This document shows positions 1 to 9,159 of a stretch of 64,000 bases of DNA, piece by piece (the stretch's first letter is position 1; every line of letters begins with the position of its first letter). A model generated the notes under the pieces. That model was not told the DNA's origin. It saw nothing but the letters and a program-made list of their open reading frames with translations, and searched no databases. The stretch lies in NCBI GenBank assembly GCA_965215165.1, contig CBDCCX010000006.1, positions 2,480,001 to 2,544,000 of the forward strand. Reading direction: 5' to 3'. A program made the translations under genes and the position numbers. The DNA is from JANQRZ01 sp965215165. Lineage in GTDB: Bacteria; Bacteroidota; Rhodothermia; Rhodothermales; JANQRZ01.

Positions 1-351
1 GTCTACCACGCGCACTACATCGATTACTTCGAGGCCGCGCGCACCGAGGCGCTGCGGGCGCACGGGCTGGCGTACAAAACCCTCGAGGACAGCGGCGTCA
101 TCATGCCCGTGGTCGAGCTCGCCGTCCGCTACCACCGCCCGGCCCGCTACGACGACCGGCTCGACGTGACGGTCCGGATCGAGACCCCGGAGACCCGCGC
201 CCGGTTCGAGTACGAGGTGCGGCGCGCCGACGAGGCGACGGTGCTGGTCTCGGGCGCGGTCACGCTGTGCTTCTTCGACCCGGCGCGGGGCCGGACCGTC
301 CGCGCGCCGGAGATCGTCCGCGCCGTCTTCGGCCGCGCCCTGGACGCCTAG
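1..351 (+). CDS. Acyl-CoA thioesterase, YbgC/FadM-like (5' end cut by window)
   Basis: The reading frame is open from base 1 and ends at TAG 349-351. It reads VYHAHYIDYFEAARTEALR at the left edge, which matches the hot-dog-fold YbgC/FadM thioesterases (YHxxYxxYFExAR region). The catalytic Asp normally lies just upstream and is outside the window, so roughly 15-20 N-terminal residues are missing. Members hydrolyse short or aromatic acyl-CoA in the cytoplasm. The rest (ELAVRYHRPARYDD, then a strand-rich tail) fits the family. The exact substrate cannot be told. The next gene starts 87 bp downstream on the same strand. Confidence 0.85.
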   Translation, partial: VYHAHYIDYFEAARTEALRAHGLAYKTLEDSGVIMPVVELAVRYHRPARYDDRLDVTVRIETPETRARFEYEVRRADEATVLVSGAVTLCFFDPARGRTVRAPEIVRAVFGRALDA

Positions 352-438
352 TTCACGGAGGTCTAGTTCAGGGTGCTGTGTACGAAGCCCCGGACGGGGG
401 TAGTATTATCCCTCTCTCTTCGCTTGCCCGCCCCGACC

Positions 439-2670
439 ATGCCCGCCCCCTTCCGCTTCGTCCTGCTCGTCATGTTGACGGCCGGCTTCGCCGCCGCGCA
501 GTCGCCCAAGGATTTTCTCCGACCGCCGAGCGAGGCCGCCGAGCGAGGCGGCGACGAGGCCGACCTCCTCGTGCAGTGGTCCGGCGACCCGCAGTGGCTG
601 ATCGGCGTCCAGAGCGAGGGCGAAGCCTTCGGCGGCGGCCTCAGCCGAGGCCGCTCCTTCATCCTCGGCGCGTCGTCGATCGGGGCGGACGGCGATCTCC
701 CCGTCGAGATCGTCTTCAGCAGCGAGATCGAGACGCTCGCGCAGACGTTCCGGCTCACCGGCGGGGTGGAGGCAGCGGGCGTGGGGACGTTCCCCGGCGC
801 GGCCTACGACACCTCGGACCCGGATGCCCCGCGCCGCCTCAACGTCGGCTTCCTCGAGGGCAACACGACGTCCACCCCCGACTTCATGTGGAACCCCGAC
901 GCGGAGACGCAGGGCGGCGTCGAGTGGCTTTACGTCTTCGCGAGTGACTACGACGGGACGGGCGAGACCTATGCCGGTACCAACTTGCTTTTCCCGCCGG
1001 GCCAGGACGTGCTCTACACCCTCTGGTCGCGCCTTGCCCCTGGCTATGACCTCCTCGAGGCCGACCCGTCGTCGCTCAAGATCGACCTCGCGCGGATCAC
1101 CGACTTCACCGCTACGCTCCCAGCGAACGGGCAGGTGGACCTGTCGTGGAGCTACGACGCGCCGCCCGAGGCCATCGGGTTTCGGCTCTACACCGGCCTG
1201 AGCGAGACCGACGTGCTGCTGGCCGAGCTGCCGATCTCGGCGCGGAGCTACACGCACGAGGTCCCCAAGCCCGAGCTCCGCACCTACCGCCTCGAGGCGC
1301 TCGACGCGGGCGGCACGGTGATCGACGTGAGCAGCCTGATCTCCGTGCAGACGTTCGTTTCGCAGAACGCGCGGCTCGTTGGGCAGCTCGATCCCCGCGA
1401 CAGCTACGGCGACGTGTGGGGCTACGTCGATCCCGCGACCGGCGCGGAGTACGCCCTCCTCACGGCTCGCTTCGGCGGGCTGAGCGTGATCGCGCTCGAT
1501 GGGGACGCGCCCGAGGAGGTCGGCTTCGTGCCCGGCCTGTCGGCGGGCGGCTTCGGCGTGGGCGACGCGAAGGACGTCAAGACCTACGGCCGCTACGCGT
1601 ACCTCGCCCACGAGTACGCCCCGGTCCAGGTGATCGACCTGAGCAACCCGGCCGCCCCCGAAGCCGTCGCGGTGATCGACGTGCAGCCGAACACGGAACT
1701 CGGCGGCTCGCACAACATCCTGGTCGAGGGCGACTACCTCTACGTCGTCGGCGGGCGCTCGCCGGGCGGGCTGCGGATCTACGACCTCGCGGACAGCGCC
1801 ACGGCCCCGCCGCTCATCGGCGAGATCAACGGGGCCGACGGGCAGACCTACTACCACGACCTCGATGTGGTCGGCGACCTCGCCTACGCGGCCGCGATCT
1901 ACGACCAGGGCATCGACGTGCTCGACCTCTCGGACCGCACCGCGCCCGAGGTGATCACGACCATCATCTACCCCGCCACCTCGATGGGCGCGCACAACGT
2001 CTGCGCCACGCCGGACGGCCAGACGATCTTCGTCGGCGACGAGATCGGCTCCGGCCGGTGGACGCGCGCCTTCGACGTGTCCGACCTGGACGATGTGGAG
2101 CTGATCGCCGAAATCATCGTCGACCCCAATGCCATCGTGCACAACTGCTACGTCACCGACGACGAGCTGCTCCACATCGCGCACTACACCGAGGGCTACC
2201 AGGTGTTCGACGTGGCGGACCCGGCCAGCCCGGAGCGCGTCGCGTTCTACGACACCTACACCGAGCCGGGCTACGGATTCGAAGGCGCGTGGACGGCCTA
2301 CCCCTACCTCCCGAGCGGGCGCACGATCGTCTCGAACCTCAGCGGCGGTCTGTCCGTGATCGAGATCGACCGGCCGACGGTGTCGAGCGGTGGCGAGCCG
2401 GCCGCGCCGACCTTCGCGCTCGACGCTCCGTTCCCGAACCCGGCGAGCGGCGAGGCGACCTTCCGCTTCTCGCTCGCCGAGACGGGGGCGGCGCGCCTCA
2501 CGCTCTACGACGTGCTCGGGCGCGAGGTCGCGGTCCTCGCCGAGGGTGTCTACGCGGCCGGCGCGCAGGCCGTAGCGCGCTCGCTGGCCGCGCTCCCGAA
2601 CGGGGTCTACTTCGCCCGCCTCGAGGCCGACGGCCGGACGGCCTCGCAGCCGATCACCCTCCAACGCTAG
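439..2670 (+). CDS. Secreted choice-of-anchor B family protein with T9SS sorting domain (paralogue 1)
   Basis: 743 residues. I chose ATG 439 because it begins a clean signal peptide (MPAPFRFVLLVMLTAGFAAAQ, residues 1-21); upstream in-frame starts only add a non-secretory leader. An N-terminal strand-rich region is followed by an FN3-like stretch (about 220-305) and then LVIVD-type repeats of the choice-of-anchor B family (about 310-640; SHNILV, VVGGRSPGGLRI, GAHNVCAT, VHNCYV). Residues about 658-743 are a Por/type A sorting domain (FPNP, YDVLGREVAVL, LPNGVYFARL). The protein is therefore predicted to be exported by Sec and T9SS and attached to or released from the cell surface. Its biochemical role is unknown. 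A close paralogue lies at 4497-6719. Confidence 0.88.
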   Translation: MPAPFRFVLLVMLTAGFAAAQSPKDFLRPPSEAAERGGDEADLLVQWSGDPQWLIGVQSEGEAFGGGLSRGRSFILGASSIGADGDLPVEIVFSSEIETLAQTFRLTGGVEAAGVGTFPGAAYDTSDPDAPRRLNVGFLEGNTTSTPDFMWNPDAETQGGVEWLYVFASDYDGTGETYAGTNLLFPPGQDVLYTLWSRLAPGYDLLEADPSSLKIDLARITDFTATLPANGQVDLSWSYDAPPEAIGFRLYTGLSETDVLLAELPISARSYTHEVPKPELRTYRLEALDAGGTVIDVSSLISVQTFVSQNARLVGQLDPRDSYGDVWGYVDPATGAEYALLTARFGGLSVIALDGDAPEEVGFVPGLSAGGFGVGDAKDVKTYGRYAYLAHEYAPVQVIDLSNPAAPEAVAVIDVQPNTELGGSHNILVEGDYLYVVGGRSPGGLRIYDLADSATAPPLIGEINGADGQTYYHDLDVVGDLAYAAAIYDQGIDVLDLSDRTAPEVITTIIYPATSMGAHNVCATPDGQTIFVGDEIGSGRWTRAFDVSDLDDVELIAEIIVDPNAIVHNCYVTDDELLHIAHYTEGYQVFDVADPASPERVAFYDTYTEPGYGFEGAWTAYPYLPSGRTIVSNLSGGLSVIEIDRPTVSSGGEPAAPTFALDAPFPNPASGEATFRFSLAETGAARLTLYDVLGREVAVLAEGVYAAGAQAVARSLAALPNGVYFARLEADGRTASQPITLQR

Positions 2671-2675
2671 ACGGC

Positions 2676-3575
2676 GTGCTCGCCCCTGCCCCCGACGTCA
2701 TCGACGGCCTCATCGAGCGTGCCCTCGCCGAAGACCTCGGCACAGGCGACGCGACGACGCTCGCCACCATTCCTGCTGAGCAGCGGGCTGCCGCCTACTT
2801 TCTGGTCAAGGCCGACGGCGTGCTCGCGGGCCTAGGCGTAGCTGAGCGCGTGTTCGCCGCGCTCGATCCGGAGATCGCGGTGGCGTGGACCGCTGCCGAC
2901 GGCGACGCCGTGGCCGCCGGCACGCGGTTCGGGACCATCGAGGGCCTGGCGCAGCCGATCTTGGTCGGCGAGCGGCTCGCGCTCAACCTGATGCAGCGCA
3001 TGAGCGGCATCGCGACTGCGACCCGGCAGATGGTGGACGCGGCCGGCGGGCGCGCCAAGATCCTCGACACGCGCAAGACCGCGCCCGGCCTCCGGGTCTT
3101 CGATAAGTGGGCCGTCCGCCTCGGCGGCGGGACGAACCACCGGGCCGGGCTGTACGACATGATCCTCGTCAAGGACAACCACATCGCCGCTGCCGGAGGC
3201 GTCCGGGCGGCCATCGACGCGGCCCGCGCCTGGCGCGAGGCGAACGCGCCGGACCTGCTGATCGAGATCGAGACCCGAACCCTCGGCGAGGTGAACGATG
3301 TGCTCGCTGTCGGCGGCGTGGACCGGGTGCTGCTCGACAACATGGTCCGCGTCGAGACCGGCGGCTCGGTGGACACGACGATGCTGCGCGAGGCCGTCGA
3401 GCGCATCGGCGGCCGCATCGAGACCGAAGCCTCGGGCACCGTCACGCTCGCCACGGTGCCGGCGATTGCCGCGACGGGCGTGGACTTCATCTCGTCGGGC
3501 GCGCTGACGCACTCGGTGCGAGCGCTCGACCTCTCGCTCAAGATCGAACTGGCGGGCAGCGAACTGGCAGCCTAA
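2676..3575 (+). CDS. nadC: Nicotinate-nucleotide diphosphorylase (carboxylating)
   Basis: 299 residues, the usual NadC size. It makes nicotinate mononucleotide from quinolinate and PRPP, the last step of de novo NAD ring synthesis. The hallmarks are DTRKTAPGLRVFDKWAV, GGGTNHRAGLYDMILVKDNH and the C-terminal SSGALTHS phosphate-binding loop. The start is GTG 2676, only 5 nt after the upstream stop; the frame is open further upstream but would overlap the T9SS gene. No nadA or nadB is nearby. It converges on the RlpA-like gene with a 9-bp gap. Confidence 0.93.
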   Translation: MLAPAPDVIDGLIERALAEDLGTGDATTLATIPAEQRAAAYFLVKADGVLAGLGVAERVFAALDPEIAVAWTAADGDAVAAGTRFGTIEGLAQPILVGERLALNLMQRMSGIATATRQMVDAAGGRAKILDTRKTAPGLRVFDKWAVRLGGGTNHRAGLYDMILVKDNHIAAAGGVRAAIDAARAWREANAPDLLIEIETRTLGEVNDVLAVGGVDRVLLDNMVRVETGGSVDTTMLREAVERIGGRIETEASGTVTLATVPAIAATGVDFISSGALTHSVRALDLSLKIELAGSELAA

Positions 3576-3584
3576 GCCTTATCG

Positions 3585-4289
3585 TCAGAGCCGTCCGCCG
3601 GTAGCCACTGTCCGGGCGGGCGGAGCGTCGAGCGACTTGACGAAGCCGTCGATGCCGCGCGCCTGGAGGCGAGACGCGCTGGAGGCCGCGCCCTCGGAGG
3701 TCGGGAAGACGCCGTAGCAGACCCGGTACACCTGAGTGCCGCCGACGGTTACCGGGAGCACCCACGCGCCGCGCAGCTCGTCGGCCGTGGCCGTGGCGCG
3801 GGCGGGATCCGAGAACGACGCGAGCTGGACGGTGAAGCCTCGGGACGACGCCGGTGCGACCGGCGGGGCCGCTACCGCCGCCGCAGCGGCTCGGTCCTTC
3901 TCGCGCATCGCCCGGACGCGCAGCAGGGCGATCTCGTCCTCGTCGAGACGGAGCACCACCTCGCCGCCGCGCGCGCCGAGGCCGAGGCGGTCGGCGGCGG
4001 CGGCCGAGACGAGCACGCGCAGCGAGGCCGCCGCCGGCGCGCGGTCGCTGACGCGCGCGGTAATGCTCTGGCCGTTGGCGAGGTTCGTGAGTTGGACGAG
4101 CGTCCCGAACGGGAGGGTCGGGTGGGCGAGCGTGGCGCGCTCGGGGTTGTACGGTTCGCCGCTGGCCGTCGGGCGGCCGGTTGCGCCGGACTCGTAGCGC
4201 GCGGCATGGCCGCGCTCGGACTGCGGAATATCTTGCGCGGTGGCAGGGAACGCGAGCAGGGCGAGGACGACAATCAGAAGACGGGGCAT
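3585..4289 (-). CDS. RlpA-like double-psi beta-barrel protein with SPOR domain
   Basis: 234 residues. The chosen ATG (4287-4289) gives a signal peptide, MPRLLIVVLALLAFPATAQ; an upstream ATG would add a charged leader. The central part (RYESGATGRPTASGEPYNPERA, then LPFGTLVQLTNLANGQSI and DRAP) is the double-psi barrel of the septal-ring transglycosylase RlpA family. The C-terminal 75 residues (FTVQLASF to GFVKSLD) form a SPOR domain that binds denuded septal peptidoglycan. The catalytic Asp of active RlpA is probably the D of SDRAP. Likely periplasmic and cell-division related. Divergent from the second choice-of-anchor B gene. Confidence 0.85.
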   Translation of the reverse strand: MPRLLIVVLALLAFPATAQDIPQSERGHAARYESGATGRPTASGEPYNPERATLAHPTLPFGTLVQLTNLANGQSITARVSDRAPAAASLRVLVSAAAADRLGLGARGGEVVLRLDEDEIALLRVRAMREKDRAAAAAVAAPPVAPASSRGFTVQLASFSDPARATATADELRGAWVLPVTVGGTQVYRVCYGVFPTSEGAASSASRLQARGIDGFVKSLDAPPARTVATGGRL

Positions 4290-4496
4290 GGCGGGGCGGG
4301 CAGGTGGCCGAAAATCGCGCATAGCACGCGCTCGAAGGCGATGAGTTCGCGTAAGAGGTGAACGATCTCACTGCGCCGCAGATTGGCGACGAATGGGAAA
4401 AGCGACGCGCGGAGCCATCGGGGGACCTCTACACCTCGCGCGAGAGTTAATATCTATGCCATTCATCTTGTGTCCCCTATCGCCGATACTCCCGCC

Positions 4497-6719
4497 ATGC
4501 TCCGCCACGCCTCGCTCCTCGCCCTCGTGTGCCTCCTGCTCGGTAGCACCGCCGCCTTCGCCCAGCTCGACCCCGCGCTGACGCGCGCGCCACAGGCCGA
4601 GGGCTGGCCGGCTCCCACCGCTCGCCCCGGCGACGAAGCCGATCTCACCTGGCGTTGGGAGAACGACCCGCGCTGGATGACGGGCCGCGACGTAGCCGGA
4701 GAGACCTTTTTCGGCTCCGTCTCGCGCGGCCGCCACTTCAGAGGCTCGACCATCGGCCCCGACGGCGATGTCCCGGTCGAGATCATCCTGTCGGAGAGCG
4801 AGACGACGCTCGCCCAAGTCTTTCGGGCCGACGAAGGCTGGGAGTCGGTGGGCGTCGGCACGTTTCCCGGAGCCGTCTACGACGTGTCCGACCCCGACGA
4901 CCCGCGCCGCCTCAACGTCTGCCTCACCGAGGACGGGCGCGAGGGCCCGCCTAACATGACCTGGGACCCGAGCGACGCCGAGGACGGCAAGCGCGAGTAC
5001 CTGTGGATCATGGCGAGCGACTACGACGGCACCGGCGAGACCTACGCCGGAAACGACATCGTGGCCGATGCCGACGACCTCGACATTCTCTACGTCTGGG
5101 AGGGTCGGGTGGAGCCAGGTCGCTCGTTCTTCGAGACCGACCCCGCCACGCTCTCGTTCCTCCTGGCTGAGATTCGGGACTTCGCCGCCGAGCCTGGCGA
5201 CAGCGCCGTCGAGTTGACCTGGAGCTACGACGCACCGCCCGAGGCCGACGCGCTCGTCATCTACCGCGGCACCGACACGCCCGCTGCCGAGGCCCTCGCC
5301 ATCCTCTCGCCCGACGCGACGAGCTACACCGCCGTGGCCGCCGATCCGACGGCGCAGTACTATTTCCGCGCCGAAGCCCGCAACGCCGACGGCGTCGTGA
5401 TCGACCGGAGCGTGGAAGTCCTGTCGTCGCCGGTCCGCTCGTTCGGGATGACGCTCGTCGGCACGCTCGATCCGGCGAGCCGCTACGGTGACATCTGGGG
5501 CTACGTGGATCCCAACACCGGGACGGAATACGCCCTCCTGTGCGCGCGCGACGACGGCCTCTTCGTGATCGATCTCACCGAGGACCAGCCCGTGCAGGTG
5601 GGCTTCATTCCCGACGGGCGAGACTCGAAGGACATCAAGACCTACGGGACCTACGCGTATCTCGTCAACGAGTACGCTCCCATCCAGATCATCGACCTTG
5701 CTGACCCGACCAACCCGCAGGTGGTCAACACGCTCGACACCGGGGGGAGCGACGGCGGCTCGCACAACATCCTGGTCGACGGGAACTACCTCTATGTCGT
5801 CGGGGGGCGCTCGCCGGGCGGGCTGCGCATCTTCAGCCTCGCCGACCCCGAGAACCCGACCCTGGTCGGGGCAATCGCCGGGACGAACGGCCAGACCTAC
5901 TACCACGACGTGGACATCGTCGGCGACGTGCTCTACGCGGCTGCGATCTACGACCAGGGCGTCGACATCCTCGACATCTCGGACAAGACGAGCCCGGCCG
6001 TCACCTCGAACTTCCAGTACGCCGCCAGCAGCTACCAGGGCGCGCACAACGTCTGCGCCACCGAGAACGGCGACTACGTCTTCGTCGGCGACGAGATCGG
6101 CAGCGAGCCGCACACCCGCGCCTTCGACGTGCGCGACCCCGACAACGTCGAGCAGGTGGCGGACCTCATCGTGACGCCGGGTCAGCCGGTTCACAACTGC
6201 TACGTCAAAGACGACCTCCTCTTCGTCGCTCATTATGCCGACGGGGTTCGCGTCTTCGATGTGAGCGACCCGGAGAACCCCGTCGCGGATGCCTTCTACG
6301 ACACCTACACCGGGTCGCAGTCGGGCTACGTCGGTAACTGGACCGTGTATCCGTACCTCCCCTCGGGCAAGATCATCGCCTCGGATATGCAGAGCGGCCT
6401 CTTCGTCCTCCGGCTCAGCAACCCGGTGGCCGAGGAGCCGGGCACGACGCCGGGCACTGGGTTCGCCCTCGGTGCTAGCTTTCCCAACCCGGCGACCGGC
6501 GAGGCGACGATCCCGTTCTCGCTCGACGAGGCTGCGCACGTTCGGCTCGCCGTCTACGACGTGCTCGGCCGCGAAGTCGCCGTGCTCGTGGACGGGCACC
6601 GGCCGGCCGGGGATTATACCGTATCGTTCGACGGGCGCGCGCTCGCCAGCGGTGCTTACTTTACCCGCCTCGATGCGGCCGGCACGACGCACACGCGCCC
6701 GCTGTCGCTGCTGCGCTAA
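4497..6719 (+). CDS. Secreted choice-of-anchor B family protein with T9SS sorting domain (paralogue 2)
   Basis: 740 residues. ATG 4497 starts a signal peptide (MLRHASLLALVCLLLGSTAAFAQ). The domain order copies the protein at 439-2670: an N-terminal region with the same SRGRxFxxxxIGxDGDxPVEI block, an FN3-like part (about 225-300), LVIVD-type repeats (about 319-640; GYVDPNTGTEYALL, GGRSPGGLRIF, AIYDQGVDILDISD) and a type A sorting domain (FPNPATGEATIPFSL, YDVLGREVAVLVDG). The two are clear paralogues separated by nadC and the RlpA-like gene. Predicted T9SS surface or secreted protein of unknown activity. The 207-bp divergent region upstream contains an AT-rich GAGTTAATATCTATGCC stretch that may hold the promoter. 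Confidence 0.88.
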   Translation: MLRHASLLALVCLLLGSTAAFAQLDPALTRAPQAEGWPAPTARPGDEADLTWRWENDPRWMTGRDVAGETFFGSVSRGRHFRGSTIGPDGDVPVEIILSESETTLAQVFRADEGWESVGVGTFPGAVYDVSDPDDPRRLNVCLTEDGREGPPNMTWDPSDAEDGKREYLWIMASDYDGTGETYAGNDIVADADDLDILYVWEGRVEPGRSFFETDPATLSFLLAEIRDFAAEPGDSAVELTWSYDAPPEADALVIYRGTDTPAAEALAILSPDATSYTAVAADPTAQYYFRAEARNADGVVIDRSVEVLSSPVRSFGMTLVGTLDPASRYGDIWGYVDPNTGTEYALLCARDDGLFVIDLTEDQPVQVGFIPDGRDSKDIKTYGTYAYLVNEYAPIQIIDLADPTNPQVVNTLDTGGSDGGSHNILVDGNYLYVVGGRSPGGLRIFSLADPENPTLVGAIAGTNGQTYYHDVDIVGDVLYAAAIYDQGVDILDISDKTSPAVTSNFQYAASSYQGAHNVCATENGDYVFVGDEIGSEPHTRAFDVRDPDNVEQVADLIVTPGQPVHNCYVKDDLLFVAHYADGVRVFDVSDPENPVADAFYDTYTGSQSGYVGNWTVYPYLPSGKIIASDMQSGLFVLRLSNPVAEEPGTTPGTGFALGASFPNPATGEATIPFSLDEAAHVRLAVYDVLGREVAVLVDGHRPAGDYTVSFDGRALASGAYFTRLDAAGTTHTRPLSLLR

Positions 6720-6740
6720 AGGCTTTTCCTGGAGAACGCC

Positions 6741-7388
6741 ATGCTTTCGCTCGCCCTGATCCTGGTCCTCAGCTACCTCGTCGGCTCAATCCCGACGAGC
6801 ATCCTCGCCGCTCGGTGGTTGGGCGGCATCGACATCCGGCAGCACGGCAGCGGGAACGCCGGGGCGACGAACGTCTTCCGCACGCTCGGCAAAGGCCCCG
6901 GCCTGGCCGTCATGCTGATCGACCTTCTGAAGGGCGTGATCGCCGTCGTCATCGGTGCCTACCTCCGCGTCGGACCGGAGCCCGCGTTTTTCTTCCCGAA
7001 CGGCGACGGCTGGCTGATGGTGATCGCCGGAGCGGCGGCCGTGCTCGGGCACATCTACACCGTCTACGCGGGGTTCAAGGGCGGCAAGGGGGTCGCCACC
7101 GGTGCGGGCGTGGTCGTGGCCCTCGCGCCGGTGCCGGTGCTGGTCGGGCTCGGCCTGTTCGCGCTCATCGTGTGGACGACGCGCTACGTCTCGCTGGCGT
7201 CGATGGCGGCGGCGGCGTCGCTGCCGCTGACGCAGCTCCTGCGCGAGGAGGTCTTCGGCGTCGACGTCTCGGCCCCGACGATGTGGTTCTGCGTCGTGGT
7301 GCCGTTCCTGATCCTGTTCACGCACCGGGCCAACATCGGCCGGCTGCTCCACGGCACCGAGAGCCGCGTCGAGCGCAAGCACCGCTGA
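6741..7388 (+). CDS. plsY: Acyl-phosphate:glycerol-3-phosphate acyltransferase PlsY
   Basis: 215 residues. It transfers acyl groups from acyl phosphate to glycerol 3-phosphate, starting phospholipid synthesis at the inner membrane. The family motifs are visible: GSIPTSILAARW followed by DIRQHGSGNAGATNVFRTLG, and GHIYTVYAGFKGGKGVAT. There are four to five membrane segments. It starts 21 bp after the preceding gene. Its partner plsX, which makes the acyl phosphate, lies at 44127-45122. A T8 run follows at about 7403 but no clear hairpin. Confidence 0.95.
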   Translation: MLSLALILVLSYLVGSIPTSILAARWLGGIDIRQHGSGNAGATNVFRTLGKGPGLAVMLIDLLKGVIAVVIGAYLRVGPEPAFFFPNGDGWLMVIAGAAAVLGHIYTVYAGFKGGKGVATGAGVVVALAPVPVLVGLGLFALIVWTTRYVSLASMAAAASLPLTQLLREEVFGVDVSAPTMWFCVVVPFLILFTHRANIGRLLHGTESRVERKHR

Positions 7389-7549
7389 GGCTGCGTACTA
7401 AAATTTTTTTTCCAGACAGCGCCGTCCTCGTGCTTGCGGGGGCGGCCTTGTTTTTAGCTTGCGCTCGCCGCGACCGCTAAACCCCTGGAAACAGGTCGCG
7501 CGCGGTGCCTCTGCATCTTCTGTCTTTCTCTCAACCCTGGAGGTGTCCC

Positions 7550-8254
7550 ATGCAGCGCTTTGTGCTTTGCCTCTTTCTGGTCCTCGCCGCCCCGACGCTG
7601 TCGGCGCAGACGCTCTACAAAACCGACCCCGGCGTCTACGTCTCGCTCGACCGGATCGACTACGGCAGCCGCCTTTTCTTCGCGCTCGATGGCGACATCG
7701 GCTACCGCCTGGCTAGCGGCCTCGACCTCGGCGTGGGCCTCGGCCTGGAGCGCTCGGCGTTCTCCGGCGTCACCCGGTTCGGCGTGGACGCCCTCGCCGG
7801 CTACACCCTTCCGCTCACCGGGCGCGCCGGGCTGCGCGGAGACGCGCGCCTCTCGACGGGCTTCTCCGCCCTCTACTACGACGGCGGCGGCCGGTCCGGC
7901 ATCCGTGACGGCGACCTCGAACTCCGGGAGACCGGACTGGACCTGACCGCTGCTCTGTACCGGCACGTCCCGCTCGGCGGGCGGCTCGCGCTCTACCCGA
8001 GCGCCGGGGTCTACCTCGACGTGGCCCGGTTCTGGAACCGCGAGTCGGGCGTGTTCACCGAGACCTTTTATGCTGAGGGCAACCGGCTCCCGCTCGCCCG
8101 TGCGAACGCCGGTCTCGAGCTGCGCCTGCCGCTAGCGGTGCGCGTGTTCGAGAACAAGCAGCTCGTCTTCGAGCCGGCACTGCGTTACGGCAACGGCCCA
8201 TTCGCCGCCAGCCCCGGCTACCAAACCAGCTTCGGCCTGAAGTTCAACTTCTAG
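7550..8254 (+). CDS. Predicted outer-membrane beta-barrel protein
   Basis: 234 residues. Start ATG 7550 has a rare good Shine-Dalgarno (GGAGG at 7539-7543) and gives the signal peptide MQRFVLCLFLVLAAPTLSAQ. The mature part alternates polar and hydrophobic residues in strands rich in Gly and Tyr (YRLASGLDLGVGLGLERS, GRLALYPSAGVYLDV) and ends in a Phe (SFGLKFNF), the classic C-terminal signal for outer-membrane barrel insertion. I recognise no specific family. It converges on the TesA-like gene across a REP-like hairpin. Confidence 0.7.
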   Translation: MQRFVLCLFLVLAAPTLSAQTLYKTDPGVYVSLDRIDYGSRLFFALDGDIGYRLASGLDLGVGLGLERSAFSGVTRFGVDALAGYTLPLTGRAGLRGDARLSTGFSALYYDGGGRSGIRDGDLELRETGLDLTAALYRHVPLGGRLALYPSAGVYLDVARFWNRESGVFTETFYAEGNRLPLARANAGLELRLPLAVRVFENKQLVFEPALRYGNGPFAASPGYQTSFGLKFNF

Positions 8255-8263
8255 CGATCGCCT

Positions 8264-8289
8264 GTAGGGGCGACTCGCCGGTCGCTACG
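8264..8289. repeat. REP-like palindrome copy 1 (between convergent genes)
   Basis: An imperfect hairpin starts GTAGGGGCGAC and closes with GTCGCTACG. GTAG pairs with CTAC and GCGAC with GTCGC around a short loop. It overlaps the stop codon of the esterase gene (8285-8287) and may serve as a two-way terminator. It shares the GTAGGGGC arm with the perfect palindrome at 12811-12838. Confidence 0.6.
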
Positions 8290-9007
8290 ACGACGTGGCT
8301 TCTGCGCGGACTTCTTCGAGCACGGGGCCGAGCGCCCGCCACACAGTCTCGGCCATGACGCGCTGGCCGGCGGCGGTCGGGTGGACGCCGTCGGGCTGGT
8401 TGAGCGCCCGCACCCCGCCGACCCCGTCGAGCAGGAACGGGATCAGCTCGATGTCCTGCTCCTCGGCGACGGCGCGGTAGACCTCCGAGAAGCGCTGGCC
8501 GTAGGCCCCGCCCATATTCGCGGGCACCATCATCCCGGCGAGCACGATGCGGACGTCCGGGTTGGCGGCGCGGGCACGGGCGATGGTGCCCTCGAGGTTT
8601 TGGCGCAGCGCCTCGGTGGGGAGGCCGCGCAGCCCGTCGTTGGCCCCGAGCGCGAGCACGAGCACGTCGATCCGCTGCCGGTCGGCGAGCCAGTCGATGC
8701 GGCGGAGGCCGCCGGCCGAGGTGTCGCCGCTGACGCCGGCGTTGACGGTGCGGACGGCGATTCCGAGCGAGTCCGCCTTCGCCGCGAGGAGCGCGGGGTA
8801 GGCCTGGTCCTCTCCCTGCGGCAGGCCGTAGCCGGCGGTGAGTGAGTCCCCGAGGTAGACGACGGTGATCGCTTCGCCGGGTTCGGGCTCGGTCTGAGGG
8901 GCAGCGGGCGAGGCGTCGGGGGGGACGGGAGCCGCGGGCACGTCGGGCGACGAGGTGCAGGCTGGGAGGGCCGTGAGGAGGAGCATGAGGCAGAAGGCGC
9001 GGAGCAT
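8285..9007 (-). CDS. TesA-like SGNH-family arylesterase/lysophospholipase, predicted lipoprotein
   Basis: 240 residues. The ATG at 9005-9007 gives a lipoprotein signal (MLRAFCLMLLLTALPAC, lipobox LPAC), so the enzyme is probably membrane-anchored in the periplasm or outer membrane. SGNH blocks are in order: YLGDSLTAGYGL (catalytic Ser about 55), NAGVSGDTSAGG (oxyanion Gly), LGANDGLRG (oxyanion Asn) and DGVHPTAAGQ (Asp/His). These match the TesA/EstA branch that hydrolyses acyl-CoA, aryl esters and lysophospholipids. It is divergent from an ABC ATPase plus FtsX permease pair, the arrangement of tesA-ybbA-ybbP in enterobacteria, so the three may work together. Confidence 0.88.
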   Translation of the reverse strand: MLRAFCLMLLLTALPACTSSPDVPAAPVPPDASPAAPQTEPEPGEAITVVYLGDSLTAGYGLPQGEDQAYPALLAAKADSLGIAVRTVNAGVSGDTSAGGLRRIDWLADRQRIDVLVLALGANDGLRGLPTEALRQNLEGTIARARAANPDVRIVLAGMMVPANMGGAYGQRFSEVYRAVAEEQDIELIPFLLDGVGGVRALNQPDGVHPTAAGQRVMAETVWRALGPVLEEVRAEATSS

Positions 9008-9159
9008 AGAGTCGAGCGTTGCGGAACGTGGGCAGCCAACCCGGCCGGCCGCTTTCGGGTTTCTCGCTCGGCCCCGCTCCCTGCACCTCCTTGCAAGGCC
9101 CTGCAACAGGCGGCGGGGCCGGGCGTACCCGCCTCCCTTTTTCTCCAGCCCGGAACGCC

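Noticed and set aside
7389..7549. Terminator after plsY
   Set aside because: There is a T8 run near 7403 but I find no stem-loop before it, so I do not call a terminator.
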